Part shown: piece after piece, positions 1 through 8,783 of the stretch
Position numbering within the stretch: the stretch's first letter is position 1
Layout of the letters: each line of letters starts with the position of its first letter
From: Microbacterium ginsengiterrae
GTDB lineage: Bacteria; Actinomycetota; Actinomycetes; Actinomycetales; Microbacteriaceae
Assembly: GCF_014205075.1 (NCBI RefSeq)
Contig: NZ_JACHMU010000001.1
Coordinates: 2,170,001-2,234,000, forward strand
Reading direction: 5' to 3'
Length of the DNA stretch: 64,000 nt
The notes under the pieces: model-generated
What the model saw: only the letters and a program-made list of their open reading frames with translations
Told to the model about the DNA's origin: nothing
Databases searched by the model: none
Translations under genes and position numbers: made by a program

Positions 1-34
1 TCTTTGGGCCAAGATTCGAGCCTTGTGCGTTGGG

Positions 35-107
35 TGCCCCCACTGGGACTCGAACCCAGACTGAAGCGATTTTAAGTCGCCTGCCTCTGCCATTGGGCTA
101 TGGGGGC
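35..107 (-). tRNA. tRNA with UAA anticodon (Leu-type codon UUA), short variable loop
   Basis: The minus strand folds into a complete 73-nt cloverleaf. It has a 7-bp acceptor stem, a short D arm with GG, a 5-bp anticodon stem with loop CUUAAAA, a 5-nt variable loop, a T arm with UUCGAGU, and discriminator A. CCA is not encoded (the genome reads ACCCA). The anticodon UAA reads the leucine codon UUA, which should be rare in this GC-rich genome. The short variable loop is odd: bacterial tRNA-Leu is normally class II with a long variable arm. The anticodon is read directly; amino-acid identity is inferred from it. Confidence 0.85.
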
Positions 108-149
108 GCGCGCCCCAGCCTAGTCGCGCGCGGCCGGGCGCCGACGTCA

Positions 150-155
150 TAGGGT
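150..155 (+). promoter_or_regulatory. -10 box of a leaderless promoter
   Basis: TAGGGT lies exactly 6 nt before the GTG at 162. This predicts transcription starting at or next to the start codon. It fixes the start of the aldolase/deaminase gene. Confidence 0.55.
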
Positions 156-161
156 GGGGGA

Positions 162-1391
162 GTGCTCGACCTCACTGCACCGTCCGCGTCGACGGAGACC
201 CGCCCCTGGGAGGAACCCGCACGCTGGTGGACACGACTGACCGCGGCGACCGCCCACCTGCCGGCGCCGGTCGCCGTGATCGACGCCGATGCGCTGCGGC
301 ACAACGCCATGGACCTGCTCGTGCGTGCCGGCGGCATCCCGATCCGCGTCGCGTCGAAGTCCGTTCGTGTGCGTGCGGTGCTCGACGCCGTGCTGCAGAT
401 CCCGGGTTACCGAGGCATCCTCTCGTTCTCGCTCGCCGAGGCTCTCTGGCTGGCGCAGACGCATGACGACATCGTGCTCGGGTACCCGACGGTCGATCGT
501 GCCGGACTCGAGCGCCTGGTGCATGACGAGGATGCCGCGTCGCGGATCACGCTCATGATCGACGACCTCGCGCACCTCGATCTCATCGACAGCATCGCCG
601 GCCCGGAGCAGCGCGCGACGGTCCGAGTGGCGGTCGACGTCGACGCATCCTGGCGGTCCAGCGCCCTCGGGCACATCGGCGTCCGCCGTTCGCCGCTGTT
701 CACCGCAGCGGACGTGTCGCGTTTCGCACGCGCCGTCGTCGCGCGCCGCGGGTTCCGCCTCGTCGGGCTGCAGATGTATGAGGCGCAGATCGCCGGGCAG
801 GGCGACAACGGACCGGACGGGCCGGTGATCCGAGCCGTCCAGGCGCGCTCCCGGTCGGAGCTCCGATCGCGACGGGCGGAAATCGCCCACGCACTCACCG
901 ACATCGCCCCGTTGGAGTTCCTCAACGGGGGAGGCACCGGGTCCCTGGAGTTCACCGGCTCCGATGAGTCGGTCACCGAGGCATCGGCCGGGAGCGGTCT
1001 GCTCGGCGGTCATCTGTTCGACGGGTACCGTTCGTTCCACCCCGCTCCGGCCAGCGCCTTCGCATTCGATGTGGTCCGCAGGCCCGCCGACGACATCGCG
1101 ACCGTGCTCGGCGGTGGGTGGATCGCCTCCGGCCCTCCCGTGGCCTCGCGTCAACCGCGCGCGGTCTGGCCCGAAGGGCTGCGCACCTTGCCGCGCGAGG
1201 CGGCCGGCGAGGTCCAGACGCCGCTGCAGGGGCGTGCCGCGGCGAGCATGCGCATCGGGGATCGCGTCTGGTTCCGTCATGCCAAGAGCGGCGAACCCGC
1301 CGAGCGCATCGACGCGTATCACCTGGTGTCGGGCAGCGACGTGGTGACCGAGCTGCCGACCTATCGAGGCGAAGGGAAGGCGTACCTGTGA
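162..1391 (+). CDS. amino acid deaminase/aldolase (D-threonine aldolase-like PLP enzyme)
   Basis: The 409-residue protein has an alanine-racemase-type N-terminal PLP barrel (about residues 35-260) followed by the C-terminal beta domain seen in D-threonine aldolase and D-serine deaminase relatives. The likely PLP lysine is K66 in VASKSVR, after the family-typical strand VAVIDADAL. Such enzymes cleave or deaminate hydroxylated D-amino acids, but the substrate cannot be told from sequence. The GTG start is supported by a -10 box 6 nt upstream. The stop overlaps the next GTG (GTGA), so it is probably translated together with the FAD oxidase. Confidence 0.8.
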   Translation: MLDLTAPSASTETRPWEEPARWWTRLTAATAHLPAPVAVIDADALRHNAMDLLVRAGGIPIRVASKSVRVRAVLDAVLQIPGYRGILSFSLAEALWLAQTHDDIVLGYPTVDRAGLERLVHDEDAASRITLMIDDLAHLDLIDSIAGPEQRATVRVAVDVDASWRSSALGHIGVRRSPLFTAADVSRFARAVVARRGFRLVGLQMYEAQIAGQGDNGPDGPVIRAVQARSRSELRSRRAEIAHALTDIAPLEFLNGGGTGSLEFTGSDESVTEASAGSGLLGGHLFDGYRSFHPAPASAFAFDVVRRPADDIATVLGGGWIASGPPVASRQPRAVWPEGLRTLPREAAGEVQTPLQGRAAASMRIGDRVWFRHAKSGEPAERIDAYHLVSGSDVVTELPTYRGEGKAYL

Positions 1392-2701
1392 CCAGACCCG
1401 GCGGAACTTGGCAGAACTGGGCGCGCTCGACGAAGGTGACACCCGCACGCGTCGAACGTCCGCGCAGCCCTGAGGGCGTCCAGCGTGCCGTGCAGGCGGC
1501 CGTCGCGCACCACCTTCCCATCAAGGCCGTCGGCGCCGGTCACAGCTTCACCGGAATCGCCGTCGCCCCCGGAGTCCTGTTGGAGCTCGACGACATGCAG
1601 GGGCTCGTCTCGGTCGACGCCGAGCGGGCGACCGCCACGCTGCTGGCGGGCACACGCCTGCACCGCATCCCCAGGCTGCTCGCACCCCACGGGCTCGCGA
1701 TGGCGAATCTCGGTGACATCGATCGTCAGTCCATCTCCGGAGCGATCTCCACCGGGACGCACGGGACGGGGGCGCGCTTCGGCGGCATCGCCACGCAGGT
1801 CGTCGGTGCGACCCTCATCACCGGGGAGGGGGAGTTCCTCAGGGTGAGCGCCACCGAGAACGCCGAGCTGCTCCCCGCCATCGCACTCGGTCTCGGAGCA
1901 CTCGGCATCCTCGTGGACGTCACGCTGCAGTGCGTCCCCGCGTTCGTTATGCACGCGACCGATGAACCGGCGCCGCTCGACGACGTGCTCGACACGCTCG
2001 ATGAACGCGTCGCGGGCTCCGATCACTTCGAGTTCTACTGGTTCCCGCACACCGACGTCGCGCTCACCAAGCGGCAGACGCGCCTGCCGGAGTCGGCCCC
2101 GCGACGCCCCCTGCCGAGGGTCGGGAGGTGGGTCGATGAGACGCTGCTCTCCAACGGCGTGTACCGCGTGGTGTGCGCCACAGGGCAACTGATCCCCGCG
2201 ATCACCCCGCCGCTGAGCAGACTCGCGGTGCGTCTCACCGGCGACAGGGAGTACACCGACCGCTCACACACCGTGCTGACCCAGAGCCGCACGGTGCGGT
2301 TCCGCGAGATGGAGTACGCGCTGCCGGCCGAGAACGTCGTCCCCGCATTCCGGGCGATCCAGACACTCATCCGGCAGCGCGGATGGAAGATCGAGTTCCC
2401 CATCGAGGTGCGCTTCGCCGCAGCGGACGATCTCTGGTTGTCGACCGCGCACGGACGCGCCAGCGGATACATCGCCGTGCACCGGTACTGGCGGGCCGAC
2501 CCCACCGCGTACTTCGAAGCCGTCGAGAAGATCTGCCTGGAGCACGGGGGTCGTCCGCACTGGGGCAAGCTCCACACCCTCGGCGTCGAACAGCTCCGTG
2601 AGCGATACCCGCGGTTCGAGGATTTCCGGGCCGTCCGTGACCGGCTCGATCCGGAGAGGCGCTTCACCAACCGGTACCTCGACCGCGTGCTCGGTGCGTG
2701 A
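1388..2701 (+). CDS. FAD-binding D-arabinono-1,4-lactone oxidase family protein
   Basis: The 437-residue protein has a PCMH-type FAD domain (GAGHSFTGI near residue 50, GTHGTG at 123-128) and a C-terminal ALO domain with the conserved HWGK near residue 391. Family members oxidise sugar-1,4-lactones or alditols with oxygen as acceptor. The GTG at 1388 overlaps the upstream stop by 4 nt and is preferred over a frame that stays open much further upstream. Length and motifs are complete. The substrate is not predictable; D-arabinono-lactone, gulono-lactone and xylitol-type oxidases share this architecture. Confidence 0.85.
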   Translation: MTRPGGTWQNWARSTKVTPARVERPRSPEGVQRAVQAAVAHHLPIKAVGAGHSFTGIAVAPGVLLELDDMQGLVSVDAERATATLLAGTRLHRIPRLLAPHGLAMANLGDIDRQSISGAISTGTHGTGARFGGIATQVVGATLITGEGEFLRVSATENAELLPAIALGLGALGILVDVTLQCVPAFVMHATDEPAPLDDVLDTLDERVAGSDHFEFYWFPHTDVALTKRQTRLPESAPRRPLPRVGRWVDETLLSNGVYRVVCATGQLIPAITPPLSRLAVRLTGDREYTDRSHTVLTQSRTVRFREMEYALPAENVVPAFRAIQTLIRQRGWKIEFPIEVRFAAADDLWLSTAHGRASGYIAVHRYWRADPTAYFEAVEKICLEHGGRPHWGKLHTLGVEQLRERYPRFEDFRAVRDRLDPERRFTNRYLDRVLGA

Positions 2702-2734
2702 CCCAGCGCCCAGTGCACACGCAGGGTGCGTCGA

Positions 2735-2740
2735 TAAGAT
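2735..2740 (+). promoter_or_regulatory. -10 box upstream of lemA
   Basis: TAAGAT sits about 33 nt before the LemA ATG and leaves room for a leader carrying the AAGGGGG ribosome-binding site. No clear -35 box is seen. Confidence 0.35.
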
Positions 2741-2772
2741 GAGGGAAATTCGGTCCAAGGGGGTTGTCTGCC

Positions 2773-3339
2773 ATGGAATGGCTCATTCCGGTTCTGATCG
2801 TCGTCGCGGTATTGGTGCTCGTCGGCATCTACCTCTGGGCGACCTATAACTCCCTCGTGCAGCTGAACGTCCGCGTCGACGAGGCGTGGAGTGGCATCAC
2901 CGTCCAACTCAAGCGGCGGGCGGACCTCATCCCCAACCTCATCGAGTCGGTGAAGGGGTACGCGGCGCACGAGAAGGCGGTCTTCGAGAACGTCACCCGC
3001 GCGCGGGCCGAGACGCTTTCCGCTTCCAGTCCCGGCGAGGCCGGTATCGCAGAGGGTCACCTGCAGCAGGCGCTGAAGAGCCTGTTCGCGGTGGCCGAGG
3101 CCTATCCGCAGCTTCAGGCGAGCCAGAACTTCCTCCAGGTGCAGCACTCCCTCGTCGACACCGAGGACAAGGTCCAGGCGGCGCGACGCTTCTACAACGG
3201 CGGGGTGCGCGAGCTGAACACCAAGATCAAGGTCTTCCCGAACAACCTGTTCGCGCGTGGACTCGGGTTCACCGAGCGGGAGTTCTTCGAGGTCGCCGAC
3301 AGCGCCGCCATCTCGGAGCCGCCGCGCGTCCAGTTCTGA
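2773..3339 (+). CDS. lemA: LemA family protein
   Basis: The 188-residue protein has a single N-terminal membrane segment (about residues 2-24) followed by a helical LemA domain with family signatures (VRVDEAW, RRADLIPNL, ARRFYN, FPNNLFA). Function of the family is poorly defined; members are membrane-anchored with a mostly extracytoplasmic four-helix domain. ATG at 2773 is chosen because AAGGGGG lies about 9 nt upstream. An in-frame TTG at 2764 overlaps that ribosome site and is unlikely. The downstream gene is convergent. Confidence 0.85.
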   Translation: MEWLIPVLIVVAVLVLVGIYLWATYNSLVQLNVRVDEAWSGITVQLKRRADLIPNLIESVKGYAAHEKAVFENVTRARAETLSASSPGEAGIAEGHLQQALKSLFAVAEAYPQLQASQNFLQVQHSLVDTEDKVQAARRFYNGGVRELNTKIKVFPNNLFARGLGFTEREFFEVADSAAISEPPRVQF

Positions 3340-3440
3340 TGCGAACCGACTCCATGCGCGGACGGCGCGTCGAGTCGGGCGCGCATCGAGGGTGAGCCGG
3401 CGCAGCGAGTCGAAACCAGGCCCAGGGCACCAGCCCGGCG

Positions 3441-3914
3441 TCACCACGGGATCAGGTCGACGCCCTTGCGGGTGATGTCGACATCGCCGCGCAGCATCCA
3501 GTCCTCGGTGCGGTACGTGACGCTCTTGGCCGCGCCGTCGTGTCCCGTTCCCGTCACTGTTGCGACGAGGATGCCGCCTTCCGCCCGGAACGTCGGGGGA
3601 GTGAGGGTGAGCTGCGGGGGCTGCTCGATCCGGAAACGGACGCTGTCGATCGTCACGAGATCCGCCGCCCACGGGATGCGCAGGCCGCACGACGGGGGCA
3701 CCGCGTCCGCGGGACTCGTGCAGGCGGCCAGGAGGGCATCCCATCGTTGCTGGGCGCCTGCCGTCTCGTCATCCGAGGTCGGTGCACCGGAGTGCGCAGC
3801 GCGTGCCGGACCATCTGACGCCTCGTCTCGCGGCTGAAAGGCCCAGACGGCGCCTGCGACGATGACGACGGCGGCGATGGCCGCGACCGTCACCCACGTC
3901 GCCCGGCGGGTCAC
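3441..3914 (-). CDS. membrane-anchored hypothetical protein
   Basis: I do not recognise this 157-residue protein. It has a short N-terminus, one hydrophobic segment (about residues 7-25), a Ser/Thr/Ala/Asp-rich linker, and an extracytoplasmic domain with two cysteines about 16 residues apart that could form a disulfide. The GTG at 3914 overlaps the stop of the upstream YcaQ-like gene (GTGA). This favours it over longer readings of the same frame and suggests coupled translation. No catalytic motif is visible. Confidence 0.65.
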   Translation of the reverse strand: MTRRATWVTVAAIAAVVIVAGAVWAFQPRDEASDGPARAAHSGAPTSDDETAGAQQRWDALLAACTSPADAVPPSCGLRIPWAADLVTIDSVRFRIEQPPQLTLTPPTFRAEGGILVATVTGTGHDGAAKSVTYRTEDWMLRGDVDITRKGVDLIPW

Positions 3915-5170
3915 GCCTGCCGCTCCCGGTCGTGCACATGACGTCGCACCCCGCCGCGGCGGATGTGGAGCGCCCCGGCGACCGCATCGGCCGCGTCGCC
4001 CCAGCCCGACACCGATATGTTCTCGAGCCCCTGCCAGGATGCTGCCAGCGCCAGTTCGCCGGCGATCGCCTCGGTGTCCTCCGGGCGCGCCTGCGGCTCC
4101 CACCAGGCGGATTGCACCTGGAGAGTCGATGATGCCCGCTCCGCCTTGAGATCGACGCGGGCGACGATGCGATCGCCGACGAGCACCGGCAGGGAGTAGT
4201 AGCCGAAGCGCCGCTTCGCGGCGGGAACGTAGATCTCGATGCGATAGTCGAGGTCGAAGGCACGCAGGGCGCGGTCCCGGAACCAGACGACCGGGTCGAA
4301 CGGGGTGAGCAGGGCGGACGCCTCGATGCTGCGCGGGAGCACGGCGTCCCGGTGCAGCCACGCGGGGATCGGGCGCCCTGCCCGCTCCCATCCTCGGACG
4401 CGCACCGGCTGCAGGTCACCGGCATCGACGAGATCCGCGATCGCGCGACGGATGGCGGCGCGGTCACGGATGCGGTAGTAGTCCGCGAGGTCCGCCTCGG
4501 TCGCGACGCCGTGGGAGCGCGCCGCGCGGCGGATGAGTTCGCGGATCGCCGCCACGCGCGACACGTCGCGCGTGCGGACCTCGGCCGGGATCACCTGCTC
4601 CTCGAGTGCATACACTCGTTCGAATCCGCGTCGGCCGCTGATGGCGACATCGCCCGTGCGCCACAGGTGCTCGAGGGCGAGTTTCACGTCGTCCCAGTCC
4701 CACCACGTCCCCCGTTCTCTCGGGGCGTCCTCACGAAGCTGCGCCGGTCGGAGCGGCCCGCGTGCGCGCAGCTCGTCTGTGACCCACGCGAGCGTGCGAG
4801 CGTTCTGGCTCGTCCAGGAATCCGCGTCGGCCCAACGGTTGCGGAAGTCATCCATGCGGAACCGCCACAGCGCCCAGTCGTCGACCGGCACGAAGGTCGC
4901 CTCATGGGCGAGGTATTCGACGTAGTGGGTGGTGCGGGACAGGCAGATGCGGTCGAGCAGAGCAGGGTCGTAGGCGCCGAGACGGGAGAACATCGGCATG
5001 TAGTGGCTGCGGGCGAACACGTTCACCGAATCGATCTGCAGCACGCCGAGCCGGTCCATGGTGCGGTGCACATGACGCGATGCCACGGTCGTCGTCGGAC
5101 GCCGACGGCTGAACCCCTGCGCGGCGAGGGCTGCGCGTCGGGCCTGGGCTGCGCTGAGAATCTCCGGCAC
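3911..5170 (-). CDS. winged-helix DNA-binding protein, YcaQ/AlkX-type DNA glycosylase family
   Basis: The 419-residue protein belongs to the HTH_42/YcaQ family of tandem winged-helix DNA glycosylases. E. coli YcaQ unhooks DNA interstrand crosslinks. The N-terminal segment LGVLQIDSVN contains Q45-I-D47, matching the Q-x-D catalytic motif described for the YcaQ branch, as opposed to Q-x-Q in the AlkZ branch. The GTG at 5170 starts immediately before the conserved helix (PEILSAAQARR); upstream sequence in frame is low in homology features. The function assignment is by family and motif only. Confidence 0.75.
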   Translation of the reverse strand: MPEILSAAQARRAALAAQGFSRRRPTTTVASRHVHRTMDRLGVLQIDSVNVFARSHYMPMFSRLGAYDPALLDRICLSRTTHYVEYLAHEATFVPVDDWALWRFRMDDFRNRWADADSWTSQNARTLAWVTDELRARGPLRPAQLREDAPRERGTWWDWDDVKLALEHLWRTGDVAISGRRGFERVYALEEQVIPAEVRTRDVSRVAAIRELIRRAARSHGVATEADLADYYRIRDRAAIRRAIADLVDAGDLQPVRVRGWERAGRPIPAWLHRDAVLPRSIEASALLTPFDPVVWFRDRALRAFDLDYRIEIYVPAAKRRFGYYSLPVLVGDRIVARVDLKAERASSTLQVQSAWWEPQARPEDTEAIAGELALAASWQGLENISVSGWGDAADAVAGALHIRRGGVRRHVHDRERQA

Positions 5171-5240
5171 CCGGTCAGCGTAACGCGCGGGTCCGACACC
5201 GGGGACGTCTCGCGTCACAGCATCCGCTCGGGGCCGCAAC

Positions 5241-5246
5241 TAGACT
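5241..5246 (+). promoter_or_regulatory. -10 box of a leaderless promoter
   Basis: TAGACT is followed by exactly 6 nt and the ATG at 5253. It drives the transporter-ilvA pair. Confidence 0.6.
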
Positions 5247-5252
5247 TGGCGC

Positions 5253-6446
5253 ATGACAGACGAGCAGCGCCCGCGCAAGCGCGATCTTCTGTGGGGTCGC
5301 ATGCCGACGGACCGACAGGTCACGACGGAGGCCGACGAGCGGGTCCCGCTCTCCCTGCGTGTCGGCGCCGCCTACGCCTGGCGGCTGCTGTTCATCGCCG
5401 CGGCCGCAGGGGTCATCATCTGGATCGTCATCCAGCTGAAGCTCCTGGTGATCCCGCTCCTGGTCGGCATCCTCATCACCGCGCTGCTCTGGCCGGCGTT
5501 CGAATGGATGCTCCGTCATCGCGTACCGCGCTGGCTCGCCATCGCCATCTCCCTCGTCGGGACGCTCGCGATCATCGGCGGTCTGCTGTGGCTGGTCGCC
5601 TGGCAGGTCGCCCAGCAGTGGTCGGGCGTCCAGGAGCGCACGATGGGCGCGATCGACGCACTGCGCCAGTATCTGATCGACGGTCCGCTGCACCTCACCG
5701 AGACCGAGATCCAGGACTACCTTGATCAGGGCTTCGAACTCATCGAGCAGCAGGCCGGGATGCTGTGGTCCGGCGCGCTCGCGATCGGGAGCACCGCAGG
5801 GCACGTCGTCATCGGCGCCCTCCTGACCCTCTTCGTCCTCATCTGCCTTCTCGCCGACGGCGGGGGCATCTGGCGCTGGACGACCAAGCTCTTCCCGCGC
5901 GACGCCCGTCCCGCCGTCGACGCATCGGCGCGCACCGGATGGCGCACCGTCGTCAACTACGCCAAGACGCAGCTGCTCGTCGCCACGATCGACTCGATCG
6001 GCATCGGCCTCGGCGCCTTCCTCCTCGGCGTGCCGCTCGCCATTCCGGTGGCGGTCCTCGTGTTCCTCGGAGCCTTCATCCCGATCGTCGGTGCCGTGGC
6101 CACCGGAGCGATCGCGGTCTTCCTCGCTCTGGTCTACAACGATCCGTGGAACGCCTTCTGGATGCTCGTCGTCGTCATCGGCGTGCAGCAGTTCGAGGGC
6201 CATGTGCTCCAGCCGATCCTCATGGGATCCGCCGTGAAGGTGCACCCGCTGGCGGTCGTGCTCGTCGTCGCCGGGGGATCCATGATCGCCGGCATCCCCG
6301 GGGCGCTGTTCGCCGTCCCGCTCGCGGCGTTCGTCAACGTCGTGGCCGTCACGCTCAGCAGCGAATCGTGGCGTACCGGTCGACAACCCTCAGGTGATCT
6401 CATCTGGAGTACAGTGCCGCGCGAGCGGCGACGGAGGAACAAATGA
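5253..6446 (+). CDS. AI-2E family transporter (PF01594 membrane protein)
   Basis: The 397-residue integral membrane protein has about seven to eight hydrophobic segments and the family signature near its C-terminal half (GAFIPIVGAVATG). The first 38 residues are polar and cytoplasmic. The family is named after TqsA but covers many transporters, including Na+/H+ antiporter-like proteins, so AI-2 export is not implied. The start is fixed by the -10 box 6 nt upstream. The 3' end overlaps ilvA by 4 nt (ATGA), so both are on one transcript. Confidence 0.8.
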   Translation: MTDEQRPRKRDLLWGRMPTDRQVTTEADERVPLSLRVGAAYAWRLLFIAAAAGVIIWIVIQLKLLVIPLLVGILITALLWPAFEWMLRHRVPRWLAIAISLVGTLAIIGGLLWLVAWQVAQQWSGVQERTMGAIDALRQYLIDGPLHLTETEIQDYLDQGFELIEQQAGMLWSGALAIGSTAGHVVIGALLTLFVLICLLADGGGIWRWTTKLFPRDARPAVDASARTGWRTVVNYAKTQLLVATIDSIGIGLGAFLLGVPLAIPVAVLVFLGAFIPIVGAVATGAIAVFLALVYNDPWNAFWMLVVVIGVQQFEGHVLQPILMGSAVKVHPLAVVLVVAGGSMIAGIPGALFAVPLAAFVNVVAVTLSSESWRTGRQPSGDLIWSTVPRERRRRNK

Positions 6447-7672
6447 GTGCAGTCCCCACCCTGGCAGAGTTCGAAGACGCCGCGCGGGGGCTGGAGCGTG
6501 TGATCTCCCACACTCCGACGCTGCCGTCCCGTGCCCTGTCGGACATCCTCGGGTCGCCGGTCGTGCTGAAGATGGAGAACCTGCAGCGCACCGGATCCTT
6601 CAAGATCCGTGGCGCAGGTCACCGTCTCGCCCAGCTCACCGAGGAGGAGCGCGCACACGGCGTCGTCGCCGCCTCGGCGGGCAACCACGCGCAGGGCGTC
6701 GCCCTGGCCGCGCAGGCGCTTGGGATCCCTGCGACGATCTTCATGCCGCTGGGCGTGCCCGTGCCGAAGCTCCTCGCCACCCGCGGGTACGGCGCCGAGG
6801 TCGTCCTCGAGGGCGAGACCGTGGCCACGTCGTTGCGGCTGGCCGCCGAGTACGCCGAGCGCACCGGTGCCATCATGATCCACCCCTTCGACCACCGCGA
6901 CATCGTCGTCGGCCAGGGCACGCTGGGCCTCGAACTCATCGAGGACGCCCCCGACGTCGACACGATCCTCGTCGGGATCGGCGGCGGGGGGTTGATCGCC
7001 GGTGTCGCCGCGGCCGCGAAGGCCGCCGCTGCGAAGATAGGCCGCACGATCCGTGTCATCGGCGTGCAGGCCGAGAACGCCGCTGCTGTTCCGCCCTCGC
7101 TCGCCGCAGGGCACCCGGTGGAGATCGAGACGCATCCCACCATCGCCGACGGCATCCTTGTCGCCAGGACCGGTGACGTGCCGTTCGGGATGATCCAGGA
7201 GCTCGTCGACGACGTGGTCACCGTCAGCGACGACGACATCGCCCGGGCGCTGCTGGTGTTGCTGGAACAGGCCAAGGTCGTCGTCGAGCCCGCTGGAGCC
7301 GTCGGGGTGGCCGCCATCCTCGCCGGCAAGGTCGCCGACACCGGCAAGACCCTGTGCGTGCTGTCCGGCGGCAACATCGACCCTCTGCTGCTGCAGCGCG
7401 TCGTGGCCCACGGACTCGCCGCCTCCGGGCGATACCTCACGGTCCGCATCCCGCTTCCCGACCGTCCGGGTCAACTCGCACGCGTGTCCGAACTCGTCGC
7501 CGAGGCCGGCGCGAATGTCATGGAGGTCATGCACACCAGGCACGGCCAAGGTCTGCAGATCAGCGAGGTCAGCCTGCAGCTGAGCATCGAGACGCGCGGT
7601 GCTGAGCACACCGAGCTCACGCTGGACACGCTCCGGCGTGCCGGCTACGACCCGATCGTCGTCCCCGACTGA
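6443..7672 (+). CDS. ilvA: threonine ammonia-lyase (threonine dehydratase)
   Basis: This 409-residue fold-type II PLP enzyme deaminates threonine to 2-oxobutanoate for isoleucine synthesis or catabolism. The PLP lysine is K54 in GSFKIRGAG. A glycine-rich phosphate-binding loop (GIGGGGLIAG) follows, and a single C-terminal ACT domain begins near residue 330 (VRIPLPDRPGQLARV). One ACT-like domain and about 400 residues fit the shorter form common in Actinobacteria. ATG overlaps the transporter stop. Transcription ends at the perfect hairpin at 7679-7710. Confidence 0.93.
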   Translation: MSAVPTLAEFEDAARGLERVISHTPTLPSRALSDILGSPVVLKMENLQRTGSFKIRGAGHRLAQLTEEERAHGVVAASAGNHAQGVALAAQALGIPATIFMPLGVPVPKLLATRGYGAEVVLEGETVATSLRLAAEYAERTGAIMIHPFDHRDIVVGQGTLGLELIEDAPDVDTILVGIGGGGLIAGVAAAAKAAAAKIGRTIRVIGVQAENAAAVPPSLAAGHPVEIETHPTIADGILVARTGDVPFGMIQELVDDVVTVSDDDIARALLVLLEQAKVVVEPAGAVGVAAILAGKVADTGKTLCVLSGGNIDPLLLQRVVAHGLAASGRYLTVRIPLPDRPGQLARVSELVAEAGANVMEVMHTRHGQGLQISEVSLQLSIETRGAEHTELTLDTLRRAGYDPIVVPD

Positions 7673-7678
7673 ACACAA

Positions 7679-7710
7679 CTGCCCCGCGCCGTGATGACGG
7701 CGCGGGGCAG
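7679..7710. terminator. bidirectional terminator between ilvA and greA
   Basis: A perfect 14-bp inverted repeat (arms 7679-7692 and 7697-7710) encloses a 4-nt loop, GATG. It lies 7 nt after the ilvA stop and 17 nt from the greA stop, so it can serve both convergent genes. It lacks a clear U-run, as often seen in GC-rich genomes. Confidence 0.85.
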
Positions 7711-7726
7711 ATGTGACGGCGGGGGA

Positions 7727-8215
7727 TCAGCCGGCGAAGGTCTCCACGCCGGTGATCTCCACCGAGATGGACTTGCCGTTCGGAGCCTCGTAGGAGGTCT
7801 TCTCGCCGATCTTGAGGCCGAGGATCGCCTGACCGAGCGGGCTCGCCTCGCTGTACACGTCGTAGTCCGTGTCTCCGGCGATCTCGCGGCTGCCGAGGAG
7901 GAAGCGCTCCTCGCCACCGGCGACGACGGCGGTCACGACGGTGCCGGGCTCGACGACGCCGCGGCTCGCGGGCGCCTCGCCGACCTTGGCGGTCTTCAGC
8001 AGCTGCTCGAGCGTGCGGATGCGGGCCTCCTGCTTGCCCTGCTCGTCCTTCGCCGCGTGGTAGCCGCCGTTCTCCTTGAGGTCGCCCTCTTCGCGTGCGG
8101 CCTCGATGCGCTTGGCGATCTCGTCGCGACCGACGGTCGAGAGGTGTTCGAGCTCGGCGACGAGTCGATCGTAGGCTTCCTGCGTGAGGAACGGGACCTG
8201 AGCGTCTGTGGACAC
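7727..8215 (-). CDS. greA: transcription elongation factor GreA
   Basis: The 162-residue protein has the N-terminal coiled-coil domain that inserts into the RNA polymerase secondary channel. The acidic tip lies in the region EEGDLKENGGYHAAKDEQGK. The C-terminal FKBP-like domain ends in the typical SPLGQAILGLKIGE segment. GreA stimulates cleavage of backtracked RNA. The GTG at 8215 is chosen for the AAGGAG site about 8 nt upstream and for normal family length; the frame stays open for 90 further codons without similarity. The neighbouring DUF4307 gene on the same strand is a common actinobacterial pairing. Confidence 0.93.
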   Translation of the reverse strand: MSTDAQVPFLTQEAYDRLVAELEHLSTVGRDEIAKRIEAAREEGDLKENGGYHAAKDEQGKQEARIRTLEQLLKTAKVGEAPASRGVVEPGTVVTAVVAGGEERFLLGSREIAGDTDYDVYSEASPLGQAILGLKIGEKTSYEAPNGKSISVEITGVETFAG

Positions 8216-8288
8216 AGCGTGCTCCTTCTCGAAATGCCCTTCAGGGCAGTTGTGCTGGTCGCCCTGGCGGGCGGCGGGGATATGCCAA

Positions 8289-8315
8289 GACGCCCCGGCG
8301 GATTGCCAGGGCGTC
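8289..8315 (-). terminator. possible terminator after the DUF4307 gene
   Basis: A 7-bp inverted repeat (8289-8295 with 8309-8315) encloses a 13-nt loop, 13 nt after the DUF4307 stop and upstream of greA. It is short, so it may be a leader hairpin rather than a terminator. Confidence 0.4.
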
Positions 8316-8328
8316 GACTCAGGGGATT

Positions 8329-8715
8329 CTATGCGACCCAGCAGGTGTTCACCAAACCTGTGGTGGCTTCGGCGACGGTGGGGACGGTCACGGTGAGCTG
8401 CTGACTGTGCTCGCCGGCCGCAGGGATCTCGAGGACCTTCCAGCCGACGACGCCGAATTCCGCATCGAGCGCCTGGATTGCGCATGCGACGTCCTTGCCC
8501 TGGCCGCCCGTGATCTGGAATCGCACCGTCACGCTGTGCTCGTCGACGACCTCATACCCCAGATCGTCTGCGTCCACCGAGTTCATCGACTGGGTGAAGG
8601 TCATCCAGCCGAAGACGATGATCGCTGCGGTGACGATGCCGATCCCGATGATCCACGGTGTACGCCCGCGGCGGATGCGGCCGTACCGCTCATCGAGCTC
8701 GAGTGCGGTCGTCAC
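8329..8715 (-). CDS. DUF4307 domain-containing membrane protein
   Basis: The 128-residue protein has a cytoplasmic N-terminus, one membrane segment (about residues 22-42) and an extracytoplasmic domain with two cysteines (one in KDVACAI and one near the C-terminus in NTCWVA). This matches the actinobacterial DUF4307 family, whose function is unknown and which typically lies next to greA and mycothiol-conjugate amidase genes. The GTG start has an AAAGG site upstream. It is transcribed towards greA with a small hairpin between them. Confidence 0.75.
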   Translation of the reverse strand: MTTALELDERYGRIRRGRTPWIIGIGIVTAAIIVFGWMTFTQSMNSVDADDLGYEVVDEHSVTVRFQITGGQGKDVACAIQALDAEFGVVGWKVLEIPAAGEHSQQLTVTVPTVAEATTGLVNTCWVA

Positions 8716-8783
8716 GTCGGGTGCCTTTCGGTCGTTAGGCTGGTTACACCAGGTTACGTGACCTGTGATCGAGAGGCGGACAG

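Noticed and set aside
2035..3744. Long minus-strand open frame across the lactone oxidase and lemA genes
   Set aside because: Low-complexity Arg/Ser/Ala translation lying antisense to two well-supported genes.
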